Below are positions 1 through 5,548 of a stretch of 5,548 nucleotides of DNA, piece by piece. The notes beneath the pieces were generated by a model. That model worked only from the letters and a program-made list of their open reading frames with translations. It was not told where the DNA came from and did not search any database. The stretch spans positions 1-5,548 of the forward strand of contig JAZUKF010000124.1 in NCBI GenBank assembly GCA_045643165.1. Direction: 5' to 3'. Source of the stretch: SIG575 sp045643165. Lineage in GTDB: Bacteria; Bacillota; Clostridia; Oscillospirales; Acutalibacteraceae. The translations under genes were made by a program, and so were the position numbers. Numbering within the stretch: position 1 is the first letter of the stretch; every line of letters starts with the position of its first letter.

Positions 1-368
1 TCATGATTGGGGTTGCAGGTTTCCGGATCTTCTCCGCAGGCACACATGCTGAGAATACCTGTAAGGAATTTCATAAGTTCGTCAAGGTCTGCTCTTGCAG
101 TTTCAAAATTCTGCATATTGGGATTTTCCATAACCTTATGATAAATCTCGTTAAATTCCTTTTCATAAGCCTGAAGTTTTTCGGAATCCGCATCATCACC
201 CTTTGATGCTTCATGATTATATGACATGTGAACAAGTTGGATTTTCTGCATAAGTTCATTCAAACCTTCGTCAGCATCATTTTTTTCTTTTGCGGCCATA
301 AACACTTTATAACGTGCATCTTCCTGTATTGCCGCTCCTAACTGTCTTGCAAGTTTTTCAAGATCCAT
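1..368 (-). CDS. YlbF/YmcA (RicF/RicA-like) family protein, 3' end cut by the window edge
   Basis: The frame is open from an ATG at 368-366 to the left edge: 122 full codons and no stop, so the C-terminus is missing. The product is a small, charged, mostly helical protein (starts MDLEKLARQLG) typical of the YlbF/YmcA family, with a helical pair at about residues 5-50 and 60-108. A Cys cluster sits at the visible end: C109, C111 and C118 in SMCACGEDPETC. In Bacillus subtilis the family members YlbF and YmcA form the Ric complex with YaaT, which affects Spo0A phosphorylation and RNase Y-dependent mRNA maturation and binds Fe-S clusters through cysteines; a similar role here is inference. The start is set by AAAGGAG at 384-378, nine bases upstream. 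It follows miaB by 66 bases on the same strand, matching the B. subtilis miaB(ymcB)-ymcA order. Which paralogue it is cannot be decided from the sequence. Family assignment is fairly sure. Confidence 0.85.
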   Translation of the reverse strand, partial: MDLEKLARQLGAAIQEDARYKVFMAAKEKNDADEGLNELMQKIQLVHMSYNHEASKGDDADSEKLQAYEKEFNEIYHKVMENPNMQNFETARADLDELMKFLTGILSMCACGEDPETCNPNH

Positions 369-408
369 TTTAAATTACTCCTTTACAGATAAACATAATT
401 ATATTTTT

Positions 409-424
409 AATTCCTTTCGGAATT
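409..424 (-). other. Short hairpin with GAAA tetraloop between miaB and the ylbF-family gene
   Basis: Read on the minus strand, AATTCC-GAAA-GGAATT forms a perfect 6-bp stem closed by a GNRA-type tetraloop, 10 bases after the miaB stop. It is followed by AAAAATA rather than a U-tract, so it is not a terminator for this transcript. It could be an mRNA processing or stability element or have no function. Confidence 0.3.
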
Positions 425-434
425 TGTTTACATT

Positions 435-1862
435 TTAAACAATTTCACCTTTAACTATCCATGTTAAAGGTTCCGTTACCTTTACATCGACAAATTTTCC
501 GATAACGCTTTCGTCTGCCGTAAATTCTATAATAATATTTCCTGATGTTCTTCCCGAAATGTAACCTTCACCGCATTTGCCCTTTTCCTCGGCAAGAACA
601 CGGTAAATTTTACCGTTCATCCCGGCGGTTCGCTGTGCTGCGATTTTTTCCTGAACATCCTGCAACTGTTTAAACCATTTACCCTTTTCCTCACGGCTTA
701 CGGGATCCGGCATATCCGCCGCCTTCGTCCCCTGCCTGGGAGAATAGATGAATGTATAAAGAGAAGTATATTTTACCTCCTCAACGAGAGAAACTGTATC
801 GCAAAACTCCTCATAGGTTTCACCGGGAAATCCCACGATAATATCGCTTGTGATTGATAAATCCGGCATAACCTTTCTTGCATATTCAATGAGGGAAAGA
901 TATTTTTTCCTGTCATAATGACGGTTCATTTCCTTTAACACTCTGTCATTTCCGGACTGAACGGGAAGATGAAGATGCTTTGCCACCTTACTGCATCCCG
1001 CCATGGTGTCAAGAAGTTCCTCAGTGCAATCTTTCGGATGAGATGTCATAAAACGGATAGTAAAATCTCCCTCGATATCATTGAATTTTGAGAGAAGTTC
1101 GGCAAAATTGATTTTTTCATCAAGACCTTTGCCGTAAGAGTTGACATTCTGCCCCAAAAGGGTAATATCTTTAAATCCGCTGTTTATTATTTCTCTTGCC
1201 TCTGATAAAATTTCTTCACTTCCACGGCTTCTTTCCCTGCCTCTCACATAGGGGACAACACAGTACGAACAGAAATTATTACATCCGTACATAATGGGCA
1301 GCCATGCTCTGATTGTACCGTCCCTGTAAACGGGATTTCCCTCCGCAATGGCTAAATTTGAATTATCGGTATCGTAAACACGTTTTGAAGAAACAAGTTT
1401 ATTATAAATAATCTCCGGAAGTTTATGAGAAACATGGGTTCCGAAAACAATGTCAATAAAAGGATAACTTCTCCGGACTCTTTCTTCAACATGCTTTTGC
1501 TGTACCATACAACCGCAGAGAGCGATAATAAGATCGGGATTACTGCTTTTCAGCACTTTTAACCGTCCGATATTGCCGAAAACTCTGTCCTGAGCATGTT
1601 CTCTCACGGCACAGGTATTAAATAAAATCAAATCCGCCTTTTCAACCTCGGATGTAAAATCATATCCCATTTGAGATAAAAGACCTTTCATCCTTTCACC
1701 GTCCGAAACATTTCCCTGACAACCGAAAGTTCTGACAAAAGCCAACGGTTTTCTTGAATGAAAACGTGTTTTCAGAACGGTGCTTACAAGGGAAGAATAT
1801 TCTCTTTGTTTTTCAATAATTTCCTCGGAAATTCTGCTTGTTCCGTTACCGATAGTTTCCAA
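435..1862 (-). CDS. miaB: MiaB, tRNA-2-methylthio-N6-dimethylallyladenosine(37) synthase
   Basis: Radical-SAM methylthiotransferase that adds a methylthio group to i6A37 of tRNAs reading UNN codons, after MiaA has prenylated the base; it acts in the cytoplasm. The 475-residue product has the complete three-domain layout. The N-terminal methylthiotransferase domain (about 40-145) carries the cluster-binding cysteines C48 (TFGCQGN), C84 (FNTCAVRE) and C118 (CGCMVQQ). The radical-SAM domain (about 185-410) has the CxxxCxxC motif C194/C198/C201 in YGCNNFCSYC and the family motif SYCVVPYVRGRERSR. A C-terminal TRAM RNA-binding domain covers about 413-474. The hallmark HLPVQSGND (298-306) is present. 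The start is TTG at 1862-1860, preceded by CGGAGGA with a 6-base spacer from GGAGG; no in-frame ATG lies between that site and the TTG. All catalytic residues are intact. It heads a unit with the downstream ylbF-family gene, and a candidate promoter lies at 1939-1911. Confidence 0.97.
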   Translation of the reverse strand: METIGNGTSRISEEIIEKQREYSSLVSTVLKTRFHSRKPLAFVRTFGCQGNVSDGERMKGLLSQMGYDFTSEVEKADLILFNTCAVREHAQDRVFGNIGRLKVLKSSNPDLIIALCGCMVQQKHVEERVRRSYPFIDIVFGTHVSHKLPEIIYNKLVSSKRVYDTDNSNLAIAEGNPVYRDGTIRAWLPIMYGCNNFCSYCVVPYVRGRERSRGSEEILSEAREIINSGFKDITLLGQNVNSYGKGLDEKINFAELLSKFNDIEGDFTIRFMTSHPKDCTEELLDTMAGCSKVAKHLHLPVQSGNDRVLKEMNRHYDRKKYLSLIEYARKVMPDLSITSDIIVGFPGETYEEFCDTVSLVEEVKYTSLYTFIYSPRQGTKAADMPDPVSREEKGKWFKQLQDVQEKIAAQRTAGMNGKIYRVLAEEKGKCGEGYISGRTSGNIIIEFTADESVIGKFVDVKVTEPLTWIVKGEIV

Positions 1863-1867
1863 TGTTA

Positions 1868-1874
1868 TCCTCCG
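1868..1874 (-). promoter_or_regulatory. Ribosome binding site that fixes the TTG start of miaB
   Basis: CGGAGGA on the minus strand contains GGAGG (1873-1869), six bases before TTG at 1862-1860. It is the only good Shine-Dalgarno near the gene start and supports a non-AUG start. Confidence 0.8.
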
Positions 1875-1910
1875 AAAGTGAAAAAATCACCATAATAAAT
1901 CAGTTTATTT

Positions 1911-1939
1911 ATTATACTATATTATTGTCAATTGTGCAA
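1911..1939 (-). promoter_or_regulatory. Candidate sigma-A promoter for miaB
   Basis: On the minus strand there is a perfect TATAAT at 1916-1911. Seventeen bases upstream is TTGCAC (1939-1934), which keeps the TTG half of the -35 consensus. Transcription would start near 1904, giving a leader of about 40 bases to the TTG start. It lies in an AT-rich gap just after the terminator of the preceding operon, where a promoter is expected. The call rests on motif match and position only. Confidence 0.55.
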
Positions 1940-1969
1940 TAGGAAAAGAATTACATTTTTGTAAAGAAT

Positions 1970-2028
1970 TAAAGAAAAAACAGTTGTGAAGCGAAAAATA
2001 CTTTCCGCAAATTCACAACTGTATTTTT
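1970..2028 (-). terminator. Rho-independent terminator of the cohesin/dockerin operon
   Basis: The arms ACAGTTGTGAA (1980-1990) and TTCACAACTGT (2012-2022) are perfect 11-bp complements. The 21-base loop can pair further as GCG/CGC (1991-1993 with 2006-2008). Read on the minus strand the hairpin is followed by TTTTTTCTTT, and A-tract/T-tract pairing can extend the stem. It begins 12 bases after the stop of the membrane-anchored cohesin gene. The plus strand also has ATTTTTAT after the stem, so it may work weakly in both directions, though no plus-strand gene uses it here. Confidence 0.88.
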
Positions 2029-2040
2029 ATAAATTATTTA

Positions 2041-2937
2041 TCAGAATTCCTCGTCATAATTCCTTCTTGATAAAACATAGATAATTGCCGCAGCACCTGC
2101 ACAGACAACGATTACAACAACCGCTATAATTTTAAATGTTGCTTTCTTGCCGTCTTTTTTTGAAACAGCATTTGTGGTATATTCGGTTCTGTGTGTTGTT
2201 GTTTCGTAACTGCTGTAATCATCCTCGCTGTAATCTTCCTCTGAAATGTATTCCTCGATTTCAGTAGTTTCTTCCTCTGCCGTTAAGTCGGATGACCGAA
2301 CGGTAGTAGCCGGTTTGTTGCCGTTATCAGGAGTTTTCACGGGATTTACCGTCTGCACGGTCTTTTTCTCAACCGTCTTTTTTGTAACAGGGGCTTTTGT
2401 TACATTTTTCTTTGTTGTAGATGTTCTTTTTGTGGTTTTTGCCTTAGCCGAAAGAATAACATTACTGCTTCCCGATGAAATATTTAATTCACTGGTTCCG
2501 TCAAGTCCGAAGGTATTATCGGAATCGCAAACAACACTGATAGGTGTTGATGTTCCGTTTTTAGCCTTTTTAAACTTGATATTTACAACTGTTCCGTCAG
2601 ATTTACTGCCGGAACCGGAATTTTCACCTACGGTAATGTTCAAACCGCTTCCGCTTCCGATATTACTGAAAACATACATGGATGAGGAAAGCGCACTTCC
2701 GCCTGAAACATCAACGGGAGTAAGAACAGAACTGTCATAATCAACGGACATTCCCATTCCTTTGAAACCGCTGTTGTTTTTGATGTTTACGGCAACATTT
2801 ACTTCATCATCCGTTTCACTGCCCTTCATAACCGAAAAAAACGGTGAAGCGGCAAAAGCGGACATACCGATAAGTACATCAAGCGACAAGGCAACCGCAA
2901 TCGCTAAAATAAAACTTATTACTCTATTTCTTTTCAT
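2041..2937 (-). CDS. Membrane-anchored single-cohesin protein
   Basis: Predicted 298-residue surface protein. Residues 1-29 form a signal peptide (MKRNR, hydrophobic core, likely cleavage after AFA). About 32-163 is a cohesin-type beta-sandwich, recognised from the pattern EVNVAVNIKN, GFKGMGMSVDYDSSVLTPV and GTVVNIKFKKA. About 165-215 is a Thr/Lys/Pro-rich spacer, 218-258 an acidic Glu/Asp/Tyr/Thr segment, and 267-289 a strongly hydrophobic helix followed by RRNYDEEF, i.e. a C-terminal membrane anchor with a short cytoplasmic tail. There is no LPXTG motif, so sortase attachment is unlikely. Cohesins bind dockerins; an anchored single cohesin could hold the dockerin protein of the same operon, which is inference. 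The start at 2937 was chosen because AGGAG (2952-2948) lies 10 bases upstream; an in-frame ATG at 2961 would add eight residues (MVFRSLYN) but has no ribosome binding site. It is the last gene of the operon, 37 bases after the previous stop. Partner specificity is unknown. Confidence 0.85.
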   Translation of the reverse strand: MKRNRVISFILAIAVALSLDVLIGMSAFAASPFFSVMKGSETDDEVNVAVNIKNNSGFKGMGMSVDYDSSVLTPVDVSGGSALSSSMYVFSNIGSGSGLNITVGENSGSGSKSDGTVVNIKFKKAKNGTSTPISVVCDSDNTFGLDGTSELNISSGSSNVILSAKAKTTKRTSTTKKNVTKAPVTKKTVEKKTVQTVNPVKTPDNGNKPATTVRSSDLTAEEETTEIEEYISEEDYSEDDYSSYETTTHRTEYTTNAVSKKDGKKATFKIIAVVVIVVCAGAAAIIYVLSRRNYDEEF

Positions 2938-2947
2938 ATTATACAAG

Positions 2948-2952
2948 CTCCT
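2948..2952 (-). promoter_or_regulatory. Ribosome binding site deciding the start of the anchored cohesin gene
   Basis: AGGAG on the minus strand, 10 bases before ATG at 2937. It lies downstream of the alternative ATG at 2961, so it supports the shorter protein that begins with a normal signal peptide. Confidence 0.7.
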
Positions 2953-2974
2953 AAATACCATAACTAATTTTTGA

Positions 2975-3796
2975 TTAAATTACAGGTAATTTCTTTTGAA
3001 TGTTGAGTTTGTAAAATTCAACTTTGATTGTTTCCTTATAAACCTTACCGGTTGTTGATGTAATTTCTGCTGTAATATTAGCACGGCAATGCCAAATTCT
3101 GCCGGGAGTTACAAGACCGGTTTCGGAAACTACAAGACGTTTGGAATCACTGCTCCATTTTACGCTCTTAACCTTATCTCCGATAATTCCCGCTTTAAGC
3201 TGAACACTCTGCTTTTTATATGCTGAAAAGAAAGGAACCTTCTGATAATATGCTTCATCAATGGCATTATCCGCCGTAGCCGATGATGCATAAATTACGG
3301 GAGATTTTATCTCAACATATCCGTCAACCGTTTTAAATGCAGGTGCATTTTCTTTTGCGTCAACAATACTGTTCTTCGGGAAGTCAAGTTTAACGGTTGC
3401 ATATCCCTTTGCCTTGGGAAGAACTTTAAACTTTAATGTACATACCGTTCCGTTTTTAGATGTATTTGTAAGACCGTTAAAATAGAGTATTCTTACTCTG
3501 CCGTCATAAGCTTCTCCGATTGAGAAAGCATTTTTTGCAAAAACATCTCCGTTTGAGCCGGAAACAAATTCAAGTTTAGTTGAGTCGAAAACAACATAGG
3601 GATTTACGGCACAAACCGCTTTTGAATTTGCAAGAGTAACCTTTACGGTTACCGTGCTTCCCTGAGTTGCCGCCTTAACGGGAACAACGGTAAATGTCAT
3701 ATCGGATGCGGCTGAAGTTGAAATTGTCATACCGATAACGGGAAGTAATACAGTTAAAGCAAGAATAATTGATAAAACTCTTTTTATCTTTCTCAT
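2975..3796 (-). CDS. Secreted cohesin-domain protein with C-terminal Ig-like (Big_2-type) domain
   Basis: Predicted 273-residue exported protein. Residues 1-30 are a signal peptide ending in TSAA. About 33-165 is a cohesin domain with the expected strand pattern: QGSTVTVKVTLAN, then VVFDSTKLEFVSG, then GTVCTLKFKVLPKAKGYATV, ending DGYVEI. About 195-263 resembles a bacterial Ig-like domain of the Big_2 kind (VKWSSDSKRLVVSETGLVTP, then a strand with KETIKVEFYK). No membrane anchor, sortase signal, SLH domain or dockerin is visible, so it is probably released or held by a partner. C62 and C119 lie on strands expected to be neighbours and could form a disulphide (inference). Its ATG overlaps the upstream stop as ATGA (3796-3793), suggesting translational coupling, yet it also has its own GGAGGG at 3811-3806, nine bases upstream. 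Cohesin identity is well supported; the binding partner is not known. Confidence 0.86.
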   Translation of the reverse strand: MRKIKRVLSIILALTVLLPVIGMTISTSAASDMTFTVVPVKAATQGSTVTVKVTLANSKAVCAVNPYVVFDSTKLEFVSGSNGDVFAKNAFSIGEAYDGRVRILYFNGLTNTSKNGTVCTLKFKVLPKAKGYATVKLDFPKNSIVDAKENAPAFKTVDGYVEIKSPVIYASSATADNAIDEAYYQKVPFFSAYKKQSVQLKAGIIGDKVKSVKWSSDSKRLVVSETGLVTPGRIWHCRANITAEITSTTGKVYKETIKVEFYKLNIQKKLPVI

Positions 3797-5373
3797 GATG
3801 CACTACCCTCCGAATTATTTATTTTTTCCATACAGTCTCTCCAAAGGAAGTCAACACGGTTTTTAGTAATGGTATACGTATCAATCTTCTTGAAGTTTGT
3901 TGTATCAAGGAATCCGACTTTTGAGAAGCCCTTGTCGGCAAGACCTTTGGCGAAAAGTTCCGCCATTGCAGTATTCTGGAAATCAATAGTACCTCTCATA
4001 ATAAGCTGTGCATGAGGCTTGGACATATTTGTATAATCCGTAAGGGCACCGAGTTTAAATCCGGTGATCCACCAATGTTTATCATAAGGACGGGTGAATG
4101 CAACCTCTTTATCCTTATAAATAGTCATTTCCATTCCCACAAGGTCATCATCGTTTGCACAGTCGTAATGAGGAGTCAGTCTGTCGGCAGATTTGGAATA
4201 AATACCGATTTCTCCGCCGTATGCAATCATTCCGTACTGTCCCTTCCAGGGCTGAACCATCCATTCCTTATCGGAACCGTCCGGATTCTTTCCGTAATTG
4301 AACTTAACACGGAAAGTATCGAAATACATCCATGTATAGGGTGCCGCAGAGTCATACAATGCATTATAACCGAAGTTTCTCTGCCACGGGTCTGATTCAG
4401 TATAGAAAATTCCGTCGGGAGTAACTTTAAAGGAGAATACTTTAAATACATCAAGGTCAATAACCGCATTCTTCTTTGAAGTAGTCAACATTCCCGAAAG
4501 AATATTGATATCATTCTGATTTACTTTTCCGTCACCGTTAAGGTCGGTGGCACGTTTGTTATAGTTAAGTTTTTCTTTATTGACAACAATTCTCGAAAGT
4601 CTGACAAGGTCGGCAACATCCACGCTCTTGTCATCGTTTACATCACCGGCAATAATCTCTTTATAATAAAGTTTAAAAGAAGTTTGCTTGTTGAGATAAT
4701 CAACCATAATCACGTTGTCGCCGGCAACAAGCTGAGTCGCAAATTCCAAATCGAACTTATATCCCATAAACTTCAGATTTTTATTATCATTATATCTGAA
4801 CGTATATGTATCCGATGTTCCGGAACCGCAATCATTATATACAACCTGAATTTCAAGTCCCGATAAATCTACATCGGCACTTGCATCGAAACCGTAGTTG
4901 TATTCGGTTTTTGCAGGTCTTTTCGTAACCGTAAGGCTCTTGACAGGTGTTGTGCTCATATAAACCTGGAAGTCCGCCTTCTGTCCGCCGTACTTAATGA
5001 TAACTTTGTTTGCACCGGTTTTCAAAGGTCTGTTATAATAAACCGCCATTTCCGCCGTTGCCACAGGATTTGTTGTTTCTCCGCCTTGCTGAGATGTTTG
5101 TTCCGCAACTTTATCAACCTGGGAAAGTTCTCCTGCATAAAGGACCTTTGAGTTATCAACGTAAACCGTTTTTGTCGTAAGGTCGCTGTATCTTACCGTA
5201 AGCTTTGCTCCGCTGAGATCAACAACATCATCCGGAGAAATATAATAAACCTTGTCCGGAAGTTGCGAAACGGTAAGTGCTACCGCTTCAGCGGATGATA
5301 CAGTTGCGATACCCAATGCACATGCCGATAAAATAACCATGACACTGAGTATGATGCATAATGTCTTTTTCAA
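3793..5373 (-). CDS. Exported dockerin protein with two Ig-like domains and a C-terminal DUF4474 domain
   Basis: Predicted 526-residue protein, first gene of the operon. Residues 1-30 are an export signal (MKKT, long hydrophobic core); LSAC at 15-18 could instead be a lipobox. About 33-139 and 145-237 look like related Ig-like domains (VDLSGAKLTVRYSD versus VDLSGLEIQVVYND, each ending in a G-N-V/K-I strand). A type I dockerin follows at 243-297, with two calcium loops: D244/N246/D248/D255 and D277/N279/D281/D288. About 310-480 matches DUF4474, rich in conserved aromatics: DPWQRNFGYN, W371 and W376 with WKGQYG, EIGIY, HYDCA and HWWITGFKLG (433-442). DUF4474 has no known activity that I can name. 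TTG at 5373 is chosen because GAGGTGA sits five bases upstream; the in-frame GTG at 5382 lies inside that site and lacks its own. The dockerin should bind a cohesin, possibly one of the two encoded next door (inference). Confidence 0.88.
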   Translation of the reverse strand: MKKTLCIILSVMVILSACALGIATVSSAEAVALTVSQLPDKVYYISPDDVVDLSGAKLTVRYSDLTTKTVYVDNSKVLYAGELSQVDKVAEQTSQQGGETTNPVATAEMAVYYNRPLKTGANKVIIKYGGQKADFQVYMSTTPVKSLTVTKRPAKTEYNYGFDASADVDLSGLEIQVVYNDCGSGTSDTYTFRYNDNKNLKFMGYKFDLEFATQLVAGDNVIMVDYLNKQTSFKLYYKEIIAGDVNDDKSVDVADLVRLSRIVVNKEKLNYNKRATDLNGDGKVNQNDINILSGMLTTSKKNAVIDLDVFKVFSFKVTPDGIFYTESDPWQRNFGYNALYDSAAPYTWMYFDTFRVKFNYGKNPDGSDKEWMVQPWKGQYGMIAYGGEIGIYSKSADRLTPHYDCANDDDLVGMEMTIYKDKEVAFTRPYDKHWWITGFKLGALTDYTNMSKPHAQLIMRGTIDFQNTAMAELFAKGLADKGFSKVGFLDTTNFKKIDTYTITKNRVDFLWRDCMEKINNSEGSAS

Positions 5374-5378
5374 GTAAT

Positions 5379-5385
5379 TCACCTC
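5379..5385 (-). promoter_or_regulatory. Ribosome binding site that selects the TTG start of the dockerin gene
   Basis: GAGGTGA on the minus strand is a seven-base match to the 16S anti-Shine-Dalgarno. Five bases later comes TTG (5373-5371), giving a protein beginning MKKT. The GTG within this site (5382-5380) would open the same frame but has only AT-rich sequence upstream. Confidence 0.75.
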
Positions 5386-5440
5386 ATGTTTCTTAAAAAA
5401 TTAAATCTATATTTATTTCCAAACAGGAAAATAAAAGATT
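5386..5440 (-). other. AT-rich leader of the dockerin/cohesin operon; promoter not resolved
   Basis: The operon promoter should lie here or just upstream, between the preceding terminator and the ribosome binding site. Possible -10 boxes on the minus strand are TATAGA (5411-5406) and TTTAAT (5405-5400), but neither has a convincing -35 at 16-18 bases. I see no riboswitch-like structure or clear operator. Confidence 0.3.
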
Positions 5441-5485
5441 ACAAAACAAAATCTCTGTTTCAAAACGAATTTCCAAAACAGAGAT
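5441..5485 (-). terminator. Rho-independent terminator of the gene beyond the right edge
   Basis: The arms ATCTCTGTTT (5451-5460) and AAACAGAGAT (5476-5485) form a perfect 10-bp stem with a 15-base loop. On the minus strand it is followed by the T-rich TTTGTTTTGT. It starts 24 bases after a TAA that ends a short open frame at the right edge, as expected for a gene terminator. An attenuator ahead of the dockerin operon is possible but less likely. Confidence 0.75.
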
Positions 5486-5509
5486 ATGTTTTATTGGTTA
5501 ATTCGCTAA

Positions 5510-5548
5510 TTAAAATAAAGCGATAAGCTTATCAATACCTTTTACGAT
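5510..5548 (-). CDS. C-terminal tail of an unidentified upstream gene (partial)
   Basis: From the right edge one minus-strand frame reads IVKGIDKLIALF and ends at TAA (5512-5510), 24 bases before a strong terminator. Position and composition suit the last 12 codons of a protein whose body lies outside the window. The fragment is too short to identify, and chance cannot be excluded. Confidence 0.45.
   Translation of the reverse strand: MVKGIDKLIALF

Noticed and set aside
3..259. Short open frames on both strands at the left edge
   Set aside because: They overlap the ylbF-family gene, which has a good ribosome binding site and family-typical sequence running to the edge.
1911..1931. Perfect TTGACA (1931-1926) as -35 for the TATAAT at 1916-1911
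   Set aside because: The spacer is only 9 bases, too short for sigma-A. TTGCAC at 1939-1934 gives a 17-base spacer and is preferred.
2246..2740. 164-codon open frame on the plus strand
   Set aside because: It is antisense to the cohesin domain and Thr/Lys linker of the anchored protein. Its Val/Phe/Leu-rich composition is what reverse-complemented Thr/Lys/Glu codons give, and the minus-strand frame has a clear domain structure and ribosome binding site.
2938..2961. Earlier ATG at 2961 for the anchored cohesin protein
   Set aside because: No Shine-Dalgarno precedes it, whereas AGGAG correctly precedes ATG at 2937, which starts a normal signal peptide.
2762..2974. 70-codon plus-strand frame over the start of the anchored cohesin gene
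   Set aside because: Antisense shadow of a signal peptide and cohesin start; no domain recognised and the opposite strand explains the sequence.
2041..3796. Sortase (LPXTG) attachment of the cohesin proteins
   Set aside because: Neither C-terminus has an LPXTG-like motif ahead of a hydrophobic segment. One ends LPVI with no helix after it; the other has a helix but no motif.
4012..4866. Short open frames on both strands within the dockerin gene
   Set aside because: All lie inside the DUF4474, dockerin or Ig-coding region in other frames, and none gives a recognisable protein.
5522..5533. Perfect 12-base palindrome GATAAGCTTATC as an operator
   Set aside because: It falls within the probable C-terminal codons of the upstream gene, before that gene's terminator, and one 12-base palindrome is weak evidence of a binding site.

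Overview
The window looks like chromosomal DNA of a low-GC, Gram-positive anaerobe of the class Clostridia, most likely a Ruminococcus-like member of the Oscillospiraceae. The reasons are a miaB gene followed directly by a YlbF-family gene, strong GGAGG-type ribosome binding sites with frequent TTG starts, and secreted proteins carrying cohesin, dockerin and DUF4474 modules, a combination typical of ruminococci. Every gene I can support lies on the minus strand, so the window reads from right to left.

Right edge (about 5548-5441): the last 12 codons of an unidentified upstream gene, followed by a rho-independent terminator. Next comes a three-gene operon (5373-2041) for exported proteins. Its first product has two Ig-like domains, a type I dockerin and a C-terminal DUF4474 domain. 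The second is a secreted single-cohesin protein with a C-terminal Ig-like domain. The third is a single-cohesin protein with a Thr/Lys-rich then acidic linker and a C-terminal membrane anchor. The first two genes overlap by 4 bases (ATGA), the third follows after a 37-base gap, and a strong hairpin terminator closes the unit at about 2028-1970. A reasonable inference is a small cell-surface cohesin-dockerin assembly: the third protein as membrane anchor, the first as dockerin-bearing cargo, and the second as a soluble adaptor or competitor. No carbohydrate-active enzyme is recognisable in it, so what it does is open.

Left part (1939-1): a separate housekeeping unit with its own candidate promoter. 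It holds miaB, the tRNA ms2i6A37 methylthiotransferase, from a TTG start, then 66 bases later a YlbF/YmcA-family gene that runs off the left edge. I see no tRNA, rRNA, CRISPR array, insertion sequence or integration site.
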